From positions 1 to 38,243 of the forward strand of contig PCWD01000056.1 of assembly GCA_002787255.1 (NCBI GenBank): 38,243 bases of DNA, read 5' to 3'. Below the pieces are notes generated by a model. That model had not been told where the DNA came from and did no database searches. It saw only the letters and a list, made by a program, of their open reading frames with translations. The DNA is from Parcubacteria group bacterium CG11_big_fil_rev_8_21_14_0_20_39_14. Lineage in GTDB: Bacteria; Patescibacteriota; Minisyncoccia; Minisyncoccales; GCA-002787255. Both the position numbers and the translations under genes were made by a program. Within the stretch, counting starts at the first letter, position 1. The number at the start of each line of letters is the position of its first letter. Below are positions 1 through 6,859 of this stretch, piece after piece.

Positions 1-1220
1 AATCTCTTTATGTTTTCTTGCCCTTCCCTTATAAGCCCGTTTCTTAAATCTTCATCATCAATTATTTTATAAATTGCTTGGGCTATTTGTTCAATGTTTT
101 TTGGGTCAACCAATATTGCTCCTTTACCCGCCACCTCGGGCAGAGCCGAAACATTGGAAGTTATTACCGATGTCCCGGCTGCCTGAGCTTCCAAAATCGG
201 CATGCCAAATCCTTCATAAAATGAAGGGTAAACAAAAACTTGAGCGTTTTTTAGCAAATTCCACTTCTCCTCTTCCGAAATAAAATCTAAATTAACAATA
301 TCATTCTTGCGCTTTAATCCCTTGAGAATTTTATCAATTTTTTCTTCTTTGTAAAATCTCCGATTCGGTTTTCCGCCAGCCAAAATCAATTTGTGGGGAA
401 TTTTATATTTTTCTTTCAGAAGCTCAAATGCCTTAATCAATCCTGCTGTATTTTTCTTTTTTTCCTTTGTTCCCAAAAACAAAATGTAAGGCATCTGCGC
501 AAATCTGTGTTCGCATCTGTGCAAATCTGTGTGTATGCTTATTCCATGATGGATAACAGAAATTTTTTCGGGATTAACTCCGTACAGCATTACCAAATCG
601 TCTTTGGTGTTTTGTGAAACAGCAATAATTTTCTGAGCATTCTGGGCAGCATATTTTGTTACCCATCTTAAATATCGCTGATGAAAACCTGGATAAAACT
701 CGGGAAAATATTCAAATTCTAACCCATGAATTGTTACCACTGAATTTTTAGGATGGACTTTCGGCAAAACATGAGCCGGGATAAAAAGAACATCGGGTTT
801 ATAACAAAACATTTCAGGGGTTAATCCCATTTGTGTCCAAAAAATAGGAGCATATAATGTTTTTATAATAAAATTCTTTCCTTCCCTTTTTTCTAGGGAC
901 TCGGGAATGTGGCTTCTAAGACCGTCCTTAGGGGCGGCTTCGCCGAAGGCGAAGGCTGAACTCTCGCCAGGCAAAATTGCTTGGTCTTCCGCCAAGTCGG
1001 AAGAATTTTGCCGAGGACTGAACGAGCGAGCCGCTGGAAGCGAACGGGTGTGTCGAGGAAGCCACTTTCCGAGCCCAACCCCTCCTTTGACGTATAAAAA
1101 AAACTGATGCTCCAAAGATTCGGGAAGCATCGCTAAGTGATTTATAAGCTGATAAACGTATTCTTCCACCCCGGTTCGATTTTTTCTGAAAGCAGCTTGC
1201 GCGGCAATGCCAATCAGCAT
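1..1220 (-). CDS. GT4-family glycosyltransferase, C-terminus cut by window edge
   Basis: The minus-strand frame opens at an ATG (1218-1220) and stays open to base 1, so the 3' end is missing. The start MLIGIAAQAAF followed by RTGVEEYVYQLI is the usual opening of GT4 (RfaG/MshB-like) transferases. Further on are PDVLFIPAHVLPK, SVVTIHGLEFEYFPEFY, KIIAVSQNTKDDL, YILFLGTKEKKN and, near the edge, the sugar-nucleotide site FYEGFGMPILEAQAAGTSV. It probably transfers a sugar from an NDP-sugar to an envelope glycan or lipid on the cytoplasmic side; the substrate cannot be read. About 60 residues after HQFFLYVKGG are alien: low-complexity, Ser/Arg/Ala-rich and encoded by a structured DNA repeat (896-1076). 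A second, shorter insertion lies at about 483-545. Both fall between conserved blocks, so the enzyme may still fold. It is not covered by a closed reading frame, but the family assignment is secure. Confidence 0.88.
   Translation of the reverse strand, partial: MLIGIAAQAAFRKNRTGVEEYVYQLINHLAMLPESLEHQFFLYVKGGVGLGKWLPRHTRSLPAARSFSPRQNSSDLAEDQAILPGESSAFAFGEAAPKDGLRSHIPESLEKREGKNFIIKTLYAPIFWTQMGLTPEMFCYKPDVLFIPAHVLPKVHPKNSVVTIHGLEFEYFPEFYPGFHQRYLRWVTKYAAQNAQKIIAVSQNTKDDLVMLYGVNPEKISVIHHGISIHTDLHRCEHRFAQMPYILFLGTKEKKKNTAGLIKAFELLKEKYKIPHKLILAGGKPNRRFYKEEKIDKILKGLKRKNDIVNLDFISEEEKWNLLKNAQVFVYPSFYEGFGMPILEAQAAGTSVITSNVSALPEVAGKGAILVDPKNIEQIAQAIYKIIDDEDLRNGLIREGQENIKR
483..545. repeat. Stuttering word repeat inside the GT4 gene
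   Basis: The word GCAAATCTGTG and close variants (GCATCTGCGCAAATCTGTGT, then GCATCTGTGCAAATCTGTGT) recur. Translated, this gives roughly 12 residues (TDLHRCEHRFAQ) between IHHGISI and MPYILFLG, a spot where GT4 proteins normally have a short linker. It looks like an expansion that stayed in frame. Confidence 0.55.
896..1076 (+). mobile_element. Structured palindromic element (copy A) inserted in frame in the GT4 gene
   Basis: The ends are inverted: GTGGCTTC near 909-916 and GAAGCCAC near 1058-1065, with further matching bases outside (GGACTCGGGAAT versus the complement of TTTCCGAGCCC). Inside is a two-part stem: CAAAATT and CTTCCG pair with CGGAAG and AATTTTG. The invariant core GAGCGAGCCGCTGGAAGCGA follows. 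About 105 bp from 971 onward align with 32926-33030 inside another gene. Copy A has an extra nested hairpin (CTTCGCC-GAA-GGCGAAG at about 941-957). Relative to the host gene the element lies antisense, yet it contains no stop and keeps the frame. Confidence 0.75.
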
Positions 1221-1347
1221 AAAATTCGAAATTCAAAACACAAAATCCAAAACAATATTAAAATTCAAATGTCAAAAATTTAAAATTTAGTCATTTAAAT
1301 TTAGGTTTTTAAATTTGTTTCGGATTTAGAATTTGGGATTTAGGATT
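1221..1347. repeat. AT-rich stuttering repeat between mreB and the glycosyltransferase
   Basis: Variants of AAATTC, AAAATCC and TTTAAATTTAGG alternate, with rough inverted symmetry. No coding potential or promoter is visible. It belongs to the locus-specific word repeats seen in most gaps of this window. Confidence 0.5.
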
Positions 1348-1375
1348 TGTCCAAAAAGTCACTACTTTTTGGACA
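1348..1375 (-). terminator. Stem-loop enclosing the mreB stop codon
   Basis: TGTCCAAAAAGT (1348-1359) and ACTTTTTGGACA (1364-1375) form a perfect 12-bp stem with a 4-nt loop. The mreB stop TAG lies at the loop. There is no U-run after the stem on the minus strand, so it may protect the mRNA 3' end rather than act as a classical Rho-independent terminator. Confidence 0.5.
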
Positions 1376-2369
1376 TTATGCTTCTTTTGTAGACTTCTAA
1401 ATTTTCCAGAACCATTCCCGTACCTTTAGCCACGCAGAATAAAGGTTCATCGGCAATGTATGATGGAACACCCGTGATATTGGTAAAAAGAGTATCAATA
1501 TTTTTTAAAAGCGCTCCCCCGCCAGCCAAAATCATTCCCTTGTCTATCACATCAGCAATAAGCTCAGGCGGAGTATTTCTCAAAACTTCTTTTATGGATT
1601 GAGTAATTTCTTTAAGATGGCTGGAAATAGCCTCACAAACTTCATTGGTGTTAATCTCTATTGTTTTTGGCAGGCCGCTTATTAAATCCCGACCCCTAAT
1701 TTCCATTTCTTCTTTCTCCTTTACCGGAAGAGCGCTGCCAATATTGATTTTAATGTCTTCAGCCATTTGGTCACCGATTGCTAAATTGTATTTATTTTTT
1801 ATAAAACTAGAAATTGCCTGATCCATTTTGTTTCCGCCAACCCTTACCGAACTCCAAGCCACAATTCCTCCAAGGGATATAACCGCTGTCTCCGAAGTGC
1901 CCCCTCCAATATCTATGAGCATATTTCCGGTGGGAGAGTTTATGGGAATGCCTGCTCCAATAGCTGATAAAATCGGCTCCTTCGCCACATAAGCAGATTT
2001 TGCTCCGGCATTTAAGGCCGCCTCAATAACCGCTCGACGCTCGGTAGAGGTAATTCCAGCCGGAACCGAGATAACCAGCTCGGGTTTTAAAAAACTAAAT
2101 CTTCCGGTAACTTTATTTAAAAAATACTGAATCATTGCCTGGGTAACCCTAAAATCGGCAATAACCCCGTCTTTTAGGGGACGGTAGGCAACAATAGTAT
2201 CAGGAGTTTTACCAAGCATTTCTTTAGCTTCATTTCCCACTGCCAAAATTTTATTCTCCGGCAAAGAAACCGCAACAACCGAGGGTTCGTTAAGTACCAC
2301 CCCCTTCCCGGGAATATAAACCAAAGAATTACAAGTTCCCAGGTCAATTCCTATTTTTCTTACCCACAT
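1362..2369 (-). CDS. mreB: Rod shape-determining protein MreB
   Basis: MreB is the bacterial actin homologue. It polymerises on the inner face of the cytoplasmic membrane and directs peptidoglycan synthesis. The 335 residues match the usual family length. The phosphate-1 motif IDLGTCNSLVYI is at residues 8-19, the phosphate-2/adenosine region DIGGGTSETAVISLGG is near 158, and GMILAGGGALLKNI is near 290. The start is the ATG at 2367-2369, with MWVRKIGIDLGT typical of the family; no Shine-Dalgarno sequence precedes it. The neighbours murA (upstream) and a glycosyltransferase (downstream) are also envelope genes on the same strand, but a 200-bp repeat-filled gap separates it from murA. mreC, mreD and rodA are not in this window. 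The last codons (MSKK, stop) lie inside a 12-bp stem-loop. Confidence 0.97.
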   Translation of the reverse strand: MWVRKIGIDLGTCNSLVYIPGKGVVLNEPSVVAVSLPENKILAVGNEAKEMLGKTPDTIVAYRPLKDGVIADFRVTQAMIQYFLNKVTGRFSFLKPELVISVPAGITSTERRAVIEAALNAGAKSAYVAKEPILSAIGAGIPINSPTGNMLIDIGGGTSETAVISLGGIVAWSSVRVGGNKMDQAISSFIKNKYNLAIGDQMAEDIKINIGSALPVKEKEEMEIRGRDLISGLPKTIEINTNEVCEAISSHLKEITQSIKEVLRNTPPELIADVIDKGMILAGGGALLKNIDTLFTNITGVPSYIADEPLFCVAKGTGMVLENLEVYKRSIMSKK

Positions 2370-2569
2370 GATGCTAATCTACGAATGAAATGCTAATCTA
2401 CAGACTGCTAATAACGAAAATGGAAAATGGTTATTGGAAAATAGAAAATAGTAAATTACCAATTTCTAATTTCCGATTTCCATTACCAATTTCTAATCTC
2501 TATTAACCAATTTCAAATTTCAAAGTATCAGCAGTTCGCATTATTGGCATTAGATTCGCAATATTTGCA
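2370..2569. repeat. Word-repeat gap between murA and mreB
   Basis: ATGCTAATCTACGAA-type words at about 2369-2405 face TTCGCATTATTGGCATTAGATTCGCAA-type words at the other end (about 2535-2570). Between them are alternating AAAATGG/TTTCCAATTTC words. The whole has loose dyad symmetry. A similar set of words occurs at 22420-22520. No gene is visible. Confidence 0.5.
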
Positions 2570-3832
2570 TTATAATACCATTCTTTTAATATCGGCTCCG
2601 AGTTTCTGAAGTTTCTTCTCAATGGCTTCATACCCTCTATCTATCTGCTCAATATTATTAATTATTGTCTCTCCTTTCGCTATCAGACCGGCAATAACCA
2701 ACGCTGCTCCTGCCCTCATATCAGGACTTTCAATTATCGCTCCCTGAATCGGTTTCTTCCCAAAAATCAACATTCGATGGGGATCAACAATATCAATATC
2801 CGCTCCCATTTTTCTCAATTCTTGAGCATAACCAAAACGGTTTTCATACATCGGGTCATGAATTATACTTTTGCCCCGGGCTTGAATCATCAAGGGGGCA
2901 ACAATTGGCTGAAGGTCGGTTTGAAAGCCGGGATAAGGAAGGGCTTGAATTACGGTTGGTTTAAAAATCTTTGATGGCAAAACTTTAACCCGGTCTTTTC
3001 CAATTTTTAAATTAGCCCCCATCCCTTTTAATTTATCTAAAAAAACATCCAAATGTTCAGGAACCATATTTTTTACTTCAATTGCGCTTCCTGAAGCCAG
3101 CCCCGCAACAATAAATGTCCCGGCTTCTAATGGGTCGGGAATAATTGAATGGCGCGCTCCGGATAATTTTTTAACGCCATCAATCTCAATAGTATGAGTT
3201 CCCAGTCCCTTGATTTTCGCTCCCATATTATTCAACATTTTCCCCAAATCCTGAACCTGGGGTTCGGCAGCAGCAGCTTTAATAATGGTCCTTCCCTCGG
3301 CCAGTGAGGCGGCCATCATTAAATTTTCAGTAGCAGTAACGCTAAATTCTTTAAGAACAATTTCCCGGCCTTCTAATTTTTTGGTTCTAAATTCATAAAA
3401 TTCTCTTTCTTGTTTGATTTTTGTTCCTAATTTTTCTAAGGCATCAAGGTGGGTCCAAATTGGCCGGAGCCCTATCCTGTCTCCACCAGGATGAGAAATT
3501 CTAAAATTTTTAAAGCGGGCTAGTAACGGCCCGATAAGCAATACTGAAACTCTCATTTTGTTTATTAATTCACTATCTAAATTTTCAACACTCAATGAAG
3601 AACAGTTAATATTCACGGTCCTCGGTTCAACCCAATTGACTTTAGCGCCCATATTCTCCAGAATTTTTATTAAATTTAAAATATCCTCAACAAGGGGTAA
3701 ATTTTCAATAAAGCATCCCTCGTCAGTTAAAATAGTGCTTGCTAAAATTGCTCCGGCAGCATTCTTGTAACCGCCGATTTTTACTTCTCCCCGCAGAGGC
3801 TTCCGACCTTCAATAATAAACTTTTCTGCCAT
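2570..3832 (-). CDS. murA: UDP-N-acetylglucosamine 1-carboxyvinyltransferase MurA, Asp active-site variant
   Basis: MurA transfers enolpyruvate from PEP to UDP-GlcNAc, the first committed step of peptidoglycan synthesis in the cytoplasm. The 420 residues match the family. The substrate Lys-Asn pair is K23-N24 in GGYKNAAGA. The catalytic loop reads HPGGDRIGLRP, so the residue that is usually Cys (C115 in E. coli) is Asp118. Known Asp variants (Mycobacterium, Chlamydia) are active but resist fosfomycin, which alkylates the Cys. Other conserved blocks are TATENLMMAA, PDPLEAGTFIVAG, YPGFQTDLQP and the C-terminal DMRAGAALVIAGL. The start is the ATG at 3830-3832, placed 7 nt after a good -10 box, so the mRNA may be leaderless. 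Confidence 0.97.
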   Translation of the reverse strand: MAEKFIIEGRKPLRGEVKIGGYKNAAGAILASTILTDEGCFIENLPLVEDILNLIKILENMGAKVNWVEPRTVNINCSSLSVENLDSELINKMRVSVLLIGPLLARFKNFRISHPGGDRIGLRPIWTHLDALEKLGTKIKQEREFYEFRTKKLEGREIVLKEFSVTATENLMMAASLAEGRTIIKAAAAEPQVQDLGKMLNNMGAKIKGLGTHTIEIDGVKKLSGARHSIIPDPLEAGTFIVAGLASGSAIEVKNMVPEHLDVFLDKLKGMGANLKIGKDRVKVLPSKIFKPTVIQALPYPGFQTDLQPIVAPLMIQARGKSIIHDPMYENRFGYAQELRKMGADIDIVDPHRMLIFGKKPIQGAIIESPDMRAGAALVIAGLIAKGETIINNIEQIDRGYEAIEKKLQKLGADIKRMVL

Positions 3833-3839
3833 TATGGTA

Positions 3840-3868
3840 ATTGTAATCCAAAATTAAAAATCTGGCAA
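3840..3868 (-). promoter_or_regulatory. Predicted sigma-70-type promoter of murA (leaderless)
   Basis: On the minus strand TTGCCA (3863-3868) and TACAAT (3840-3845) are separated by exactly 17 bp. Seven bases then lead to the murA ATG. Transcription would start at or beside the A of the start codon, leaving no room for a ribosome-binding site. Confidence 0.65.
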
Positions 3869-3989
3869 GAGGGTCTAAATTGGGATAGAATATATTAAGA
3901 AGAAGCAAGCTTATTCTTAATGTATAATTGGTTCGCTCGGTCGAAATACAAGCAAGCTTCTGTTTCTTCCTTGCTGCCAATTATAAAAA

Positions 3990-5357
3990 ATGACAAAGCG
4001 GCATCGAACCATTCTGTTTTTTGTATTTTGTTTTCTGTTTGTCTTAATCGCTCCCCCGGCGATTTTATACTCCCAGGGTTATGTCTTTGATTTTGAGAAA
4101 AAAAGAATTGTCCAGACCGGCGCCCTCTTTGTGGAAACAAATATCGGAAATGTTGAAATCTATCTTTCGGGAAAGCTTAAGGGGAAAACCGGAACGGTTT
4201 TTAAAAATGCTTTTAAAAAAAACCTGTCGCCAAAAATTTATCAAATTGAACTGCGAAAAACCGGGTATCATTCCTGGAAAAAAAATTTGGAAATAAAAGA
4301 AAAATTAACCACCGAGATAAAAAACGTTTTTTTGCTTCCAGAAAATCCTCAAAAAGAAATGGTTTTAGAAAAAGAGGGCCAAAATTTTTTTATATCTCCA
4401 AACGAAAGGAAAATCGCCTGCATCAGCCTTGATAACAAATTGGAGCTCTTTAATCTGGCCAGCCATAACAGCCATTCAATATTGGAAGCGACTGAGATTG
4501 ACCAAGTTTTGTGGGCAATCGATTCCAAAAGTCTTTTTTTTAAAGCGCGGGCCGGCAAAAAAATGTCTTATTTTGTCTGGCAGGAAGATGAACAAACCCT
4601 GATAAATCTTAATAAATCCTTTAAAAATTTAAATAATCCCCTTGAGTTTAAATGGCACCCCAAAGATTCAACTCAAATTTATTTTTTAGACCAAGAAAAA
4701 GATATTAATTCTTTATATAAAATAGATCTCTTGAATAAAGGGGTCTTACAGAAAATTCTAAAAAATATAAAAACTTACGAAATTTTTGACGATGGAATAT
4801 ACTGGCTTGAGGAAGTTTCGGGACTGCTTTTTAAAACTGATTTTGAGGGGAAATCGCGCCAGCAACTCACTCTTTCTTCTCCGCAAAATTACAGCGAGAA
4901 AAATGATTATAAACTTTTTGTTTTTTACCCCCAAATCAGCTTAAAAGACAATAGCGATAATTTTTATTTCTTAGACGAGAAAGCAAAAACTTTTGAAAAA
5001 ATAGGCGAAAATATAAAAGAAGCGAAGCTTTCAAAAGACTCCAAGAAGCTGCTCTACTACGGAGAAAACGAAATTTGGGTTCTTTATTTGGACGATATTT
5101 TAGTACAGCCTTTCAGATACAAAGGTGATAAAGAGCTAATTGGAAGGTTTGCCGCTTCTCTGGATGCAACTCTCTGGTGTCCGGACAGCGAACATTTATT
5201 AATAAACACCCGAAATCTTATCAAAATTATTGAACTTGACGGTCGGGATGTCAGAAATACTATAGATTTTTTAAAAGGAAAAAGTCCCTGTTATAAAGAA
5301 TCGAGCGGGAAACTTTATTTTTTTGACCAGGGAAAACTTTGGAGCGCAAAATTTTAA
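3990..5357 (+). CDS. Membrane-anchored PEGA-domain protein with beta-propeller-like repeats
   Basis: It opens with a basic stretch and one hydrophobic segment (about residues 9-26, TILFFVFCFLFVLIAP), so it is probably a signal anchor with the rest outside the membrane. A PEGA-like domain follows (about 43-115): GALFVETNIGNVEIYLSGK, then YQIELRKTGYHSWKKNLEI. The remainder (about 125-455) has repeated short beta units such as FFISPNERKIACISLDN, ALWAIDSKSLFF-like and ATLWCPDSEHLLINT, as in TolB/WD40-like propellers. The exact function is unknown; a surface or envelope-binding role is inferred. It is the only plus-strand gene between murA and the tRNAs and ends in its own strong terminator. The start ATG at 3990 gives MTKRHRTILFF; a TATAAT lies at 3923-3928, without a convincing -35. 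Confidence 0.82.
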   Translation: MTKRHRTILFFVFCFLFVLIAPPAILYSQGYVFDFEKKRIVQTGALFVETNIGNVEIYLSGKLKGKTGTVFKNAFKKNLSPKIYQIELRKTGYHSWKKNLEIKEKLTTEIKNVFLLPENPQKEMVLEKEGQNFFISPNERKIACISLDNKLELFNLASHNSHSILEATEIDQVLWAIDSKSLFFKARAGKKMSYFVWQEDEQTLINLNKSFKNLNNPLEFKWHPKDSTQIYFLDQEKDINSLYKIDLLNKGVLQKILKNIKTYEIFDDGIYWLEEVSGLLFKTDFEGKSRQQLTLSSPQNYSEKNDYKLFVFYPQISLKDNSDNFYFLDEKAKTFEKIGENIKEAKLSKDSKKLLYYGENEIWVLYLDDILVQPFRYKGDKELIGRFAASLDATLWCPDSEHLLINTRNLIKIIELDGRDVRNTIDFLKGKSPCYKESSGKLYFFDQGKLWSAKF

Positions 5358-5407
5358 GCTTTTTAAGCTCGCGAATTTAAGTAAATCTGCGCGCATGAAT
5401 TTATACC

Positions 5408-5440
5408 AAAAAATCGGGAGGTCTGACTCCCCGATTTTTT
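5408..5440 (+). terminator. Rho-independent terminator of the PEGA gene
   Basis: AAAAAATCGGG (5408-5418) pairs with CCCGATTTTTT (5430-5440), and the right arm supplies the U-run. Because both arms have A/T tracts it can also work on the minus strand, where it would stop transcripts coming from the tRNAs. Confidence 0.85.
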
Positions 5441-5490
5441 GCAAGTTTAATTTAAAGCAGATAATGAAATTTCAGCTTGTTTGGCAATCG

Positions 5491-5506
5491 TGGACTTCTA
5501 ACGGGG
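5491..5506. repeat. CCCCGTTAGA-type motif at the tRNA-Asp 3' end
   Basis: On the minus strand, directly after the tRNA-Asp discriminator base, stands CCCCGTTAGAAGTCCA. The same string with one change begins the structured rpmB leader at 24510. It is therefore a partial member of the CCCCGTTAGA family; the pairing partner is absent here. Confidence 0.45.
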
Positions 5507-5582
5507 CGGGCCCGATCGGATTTGAACCGACGATCTTCTGCTCGACAAGCAGACGTGTTGAACCAGGCTACACCACGGGCCC
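5507..5582 (-). tRNA. tRNA-Asp (GTC)
   Basis: The cloverleaf is complete on the minus strand. The acceptor GGGCCCG pairs with CGGGCCC, the anticodon stem TCTGC/GCAGA holds the loop TTGTCGA (anticodon GTC), and the T loop is TTCAAAT with stem CGGT-type pairing. Length is 76 nt with discriminator G; CCA is not encoded. It sits downstream of two other tRNAs on the same strand, so it may be co-transcribed with them, although a palindromic element lies in between. Confidence 0.93.
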
Positions 5583-5774
5583 CCCACTAACTTTTACCCA
5601 AAAGGATACTGTTTGTTATTCTCTAAAGATAATGCGTAATAAGGAAATGGTTTAAAATTGAGGAAATTTTAAAGAATTTTACGAATAAAATTCCTAAAAA
5701 TATCCCAGAAACACTCCTCAAATCTTATTACGCACCAACTTTTCTCTATAACAGGGGTAAAAGTTAGTGGGGGG
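5580..5774. mobile_element. Long inverted-repeat element abutting tRNA-Asp (MITE-like)
   Basis: CCCCCCACTAACTTTTACCC (5580-5599) is perfectly inverted at 5755-5774. Inside lies a second inverted pair, TGCGTAATAAG (5633-5643) and CTTATTACGCA (5733-5743), and an inner pair TTTTA/TAAAATTCC. The string TTATTACGCACCAACTTT at 5734-5751 is repeated, inverted, at 12345-12362. The 7-mer CGGGCCC occurs on both flanks (5576-5582, which is the tRNA 5' end, and 5775-5781), possibly a target duplication. No coding capacity is visible. Confidence 0.55.
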
Positions 5775-5789
5775 CGGGCCCATATTTTG

Positions 5790-5862
5790 TGCCGGCGGCG
5801 GGATTCGAACCCAGCGACCTAACGCTTATGAAACGTCCGCTCTGCCACTGAGCTACGCCGGC
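5790..5862 (-). tRNA. tRNA with CAT anticodon (elongator Met, or Ile2)
   Basis: The acceptor GCCGGCG pairs with CGCCGGC and the discriminator is A. The anticodon stem GACGT/GCGTT holds TTCATAA (CAT). The T loop TTCGAAT is standard, with one C-C mismatch at the base of the T stem. All seven acceptor pairs form, which argues against an initiator. An Ile2 tRNA with a modified CAU anticodon cannot be excluded from sequence. CCA is not encoded. Confidence 0.88.
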
Positions 5863-5921
5863 TCTATGAATTTTAGAAATTCCCATACAACAAGTTATGG
5901 GCGATGAACAATAAATTTATG

Positions 5922-5992
5922 TTGCGGGGGGCCGAATTGCACGGCCGTCTACTGCTTATGAGACAGTCGAGGTACTACTCCTCCACCCCGCT
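5922..5992 (-). tRNA. tRNA-Met (CAT), probable initiator (fMet)
   Basis: The 5' part, A-GCGGGG-TG-GAGG, and the 3' part, CGGCC-CCCCGC-A-A, follow the bacterial initiator layout. Bases 1 and 72 (A and A) do not pair, a hallmark of initiators. The anticodon loop is CTCATAA, as in fMet. Two things are unusual: the three G-C pairs normally found in the initiator anticodon stem are missing (ACTGT/GCAGT), and the T loop is TGCAATT instead of TTCAAAT. Length is 71 nt and CCA is not encoded. It lies first in the minus-strand tRNA trio. Confidence 0.75.
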
Positions 5993-6071
5993 ATAAAAAA
6001 TTAGAAATTGGTTCTTAGAAAATAGAAATTGGTTAGTAGAAATTAGAAAGTTTTGTTTGTCTCTGGTTAAA

Positions 6072-6168
6072 GGTTTATCGTTAATCGCAGCCCGTTTCGT
6101 TTAAGGTTTATCGTCTTTCGTCTTAACGAGAAACGACTGACATTAGACGAAACGGGCGGCGATAAACC
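6072..6168. repeat. Large palindrome upstream of the tRNA trio
   Basis: GGTTTATCG (6072-6080) and GCCCGTTTCGT (6090-6100) pair with ACGAAACGGGC (6147-6157) and CGATAAACC (6160-6168). The middle carries further stutters of TTTATCGTCTTTCGTC against GAGAAACGAC. It separates the 6239-6754 gene from the tRNAs, and stutters of TTTCTA/AATAGAAA flank it on both sides. It could end transcription of that gene, but there is no U-run. Confidence 0.5.
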
Positions 6169-6238
6169 ATAAACGAAAAGCGAAATCATTTTCTATTTTC
6201 TATTACTATTTTCCAATTTCCAATAACTATTTTCTATG

Positions 6239-6754
6239 CTACATGATGTCTATTTCCTTCAAAACTTTCTCGTAAAGTTCAATTACTTCCTCTGCTCTTT
6301 TTGAGGTTAATTTAAAATTGGGGTTGTGTAAAATATTATTTCGGACGCTGTGAGCTTCCCGAAGCTCGGAAATGGTTTTAAGCTGAACCTGGGTAATTCT
6401 TTCTATTCTTTCCGACATCGTCTCTCCGGAATACCCCATTTTTTTTAAAACATCGTCCAAAAGAACGTCTGCTTCAATTACTCCCAATTTACAGTTGGCT
6501 TCTTCGGCTGTTTTTATTCTTGAAGAAATTTCCTGCCATTTCTTTGGAATCTTCCCTTTCGGCAATGCTCCTTTTTGCAGGGTTTCTTTATAAAGCTGAA
6601 AATTCCACAAATAAGCGCTTTTAACAAGAAAAAATACTATCCAAAAGACAAAGAAAAAACTAATAAAAATCAAAAGATATTTTATAGACAAGAATATCTT
6701 TAGGCCAGCCGGGGTGCTCCAGAACTCTATGAAACTATATATTATGTCATACAT
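6239..6754 (-). CDS. Small membrane protein with cytoplasmic helical domain, function unknown
   Basis: I do not recognise a named family. One strong hydrophobic segment (about residues 22-48, KYLLIFISFFFVFWIVFFLV) is followed by a soluble, helix-rich domain: WQEISSRIKTAEEANCKLGVIEADVLLDDVLKKMGY, then GETMSERIERITQVQL, SELREAHSVRNNILHNP and a final helix EEVIELYEKVLKEI. The 'R-N-x-x-x-H' segment resembles the N-terminal part of HEPN-like or DUF4145-like helices, but that is only a resemblance. Proteins of this layout are common in CPR genomes as hypothetical membrane proteins. The start ATG is at 6754. Downstream is a large palindrome, then tRNAs; upstream, after 100 bp of repeats, is gatA. 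Confidence 0.75.
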   Translation of the reverse strand: MYDIIYSFIEFWSTPAGLKIFLSIKYLLIFISFFFVFWIVFFLVKSAYLWNFQLYKETLQKGALPKGKIPKKWQEISSRIKTAEEANCKLGVIEADVLLDDVLKKMGYSGETMSERIERITQVQLKTISELREAHSVRNNILHNPNFKLTSKRAEEVIELYEKVLKEIDIM

Positions 6755-6859
6755 GCCTTAAACAATTAAGTTTCTATAAATTTCGCGAGCAAAGCGAGTA
6801 AGTTTCTATGGGTTTCAAAAATTCAATAGAAATTTATAGAAATTAATAGAAATTACTTG
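6755..6859. repeat. AGAAATT word repeat between gatA and the small membrane protein gene
   Basis: TTTCTATAAATTTCG at the left is mirrored by ATAGAAATTTATAGAAATTAATAG at the right, around a GCGAGCAAAGCGAG core. It is another locus-specific stutter; no promoter is evident. Confidence 0.45.

Noticed and set aside
1222..1347. Phase-variable homopolymer or origin-like AT region
   Set aside because: No DnaA-box cluster and no long homopolymer; it is one of many word-repeat gaps.
3895..4140. Minus-strand frame overlapping the start of the PEGA gene
   Set aside because: It overlaps the signal anchor and PEGA coding region, shows no domain and is antisense to a well-supported gene.
5323..5655. Plus-strand frame of about 110 residues across tRNA-Asp
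   Set aside because: It runs through a terminator and an antisense tRNA; the 'GFEPTIFCSTSR' type text is the usual translation of a tRNA complement.
5503..5781. Integrative element attachment sites from GGGGCGGGCCC at 5503-5513 and 5771-5781
   Set aside because: Only 7 bp of tRNA is duplicated and the 260 bp between holds no integrase or cargo; a small palindromic insertion explains it better.
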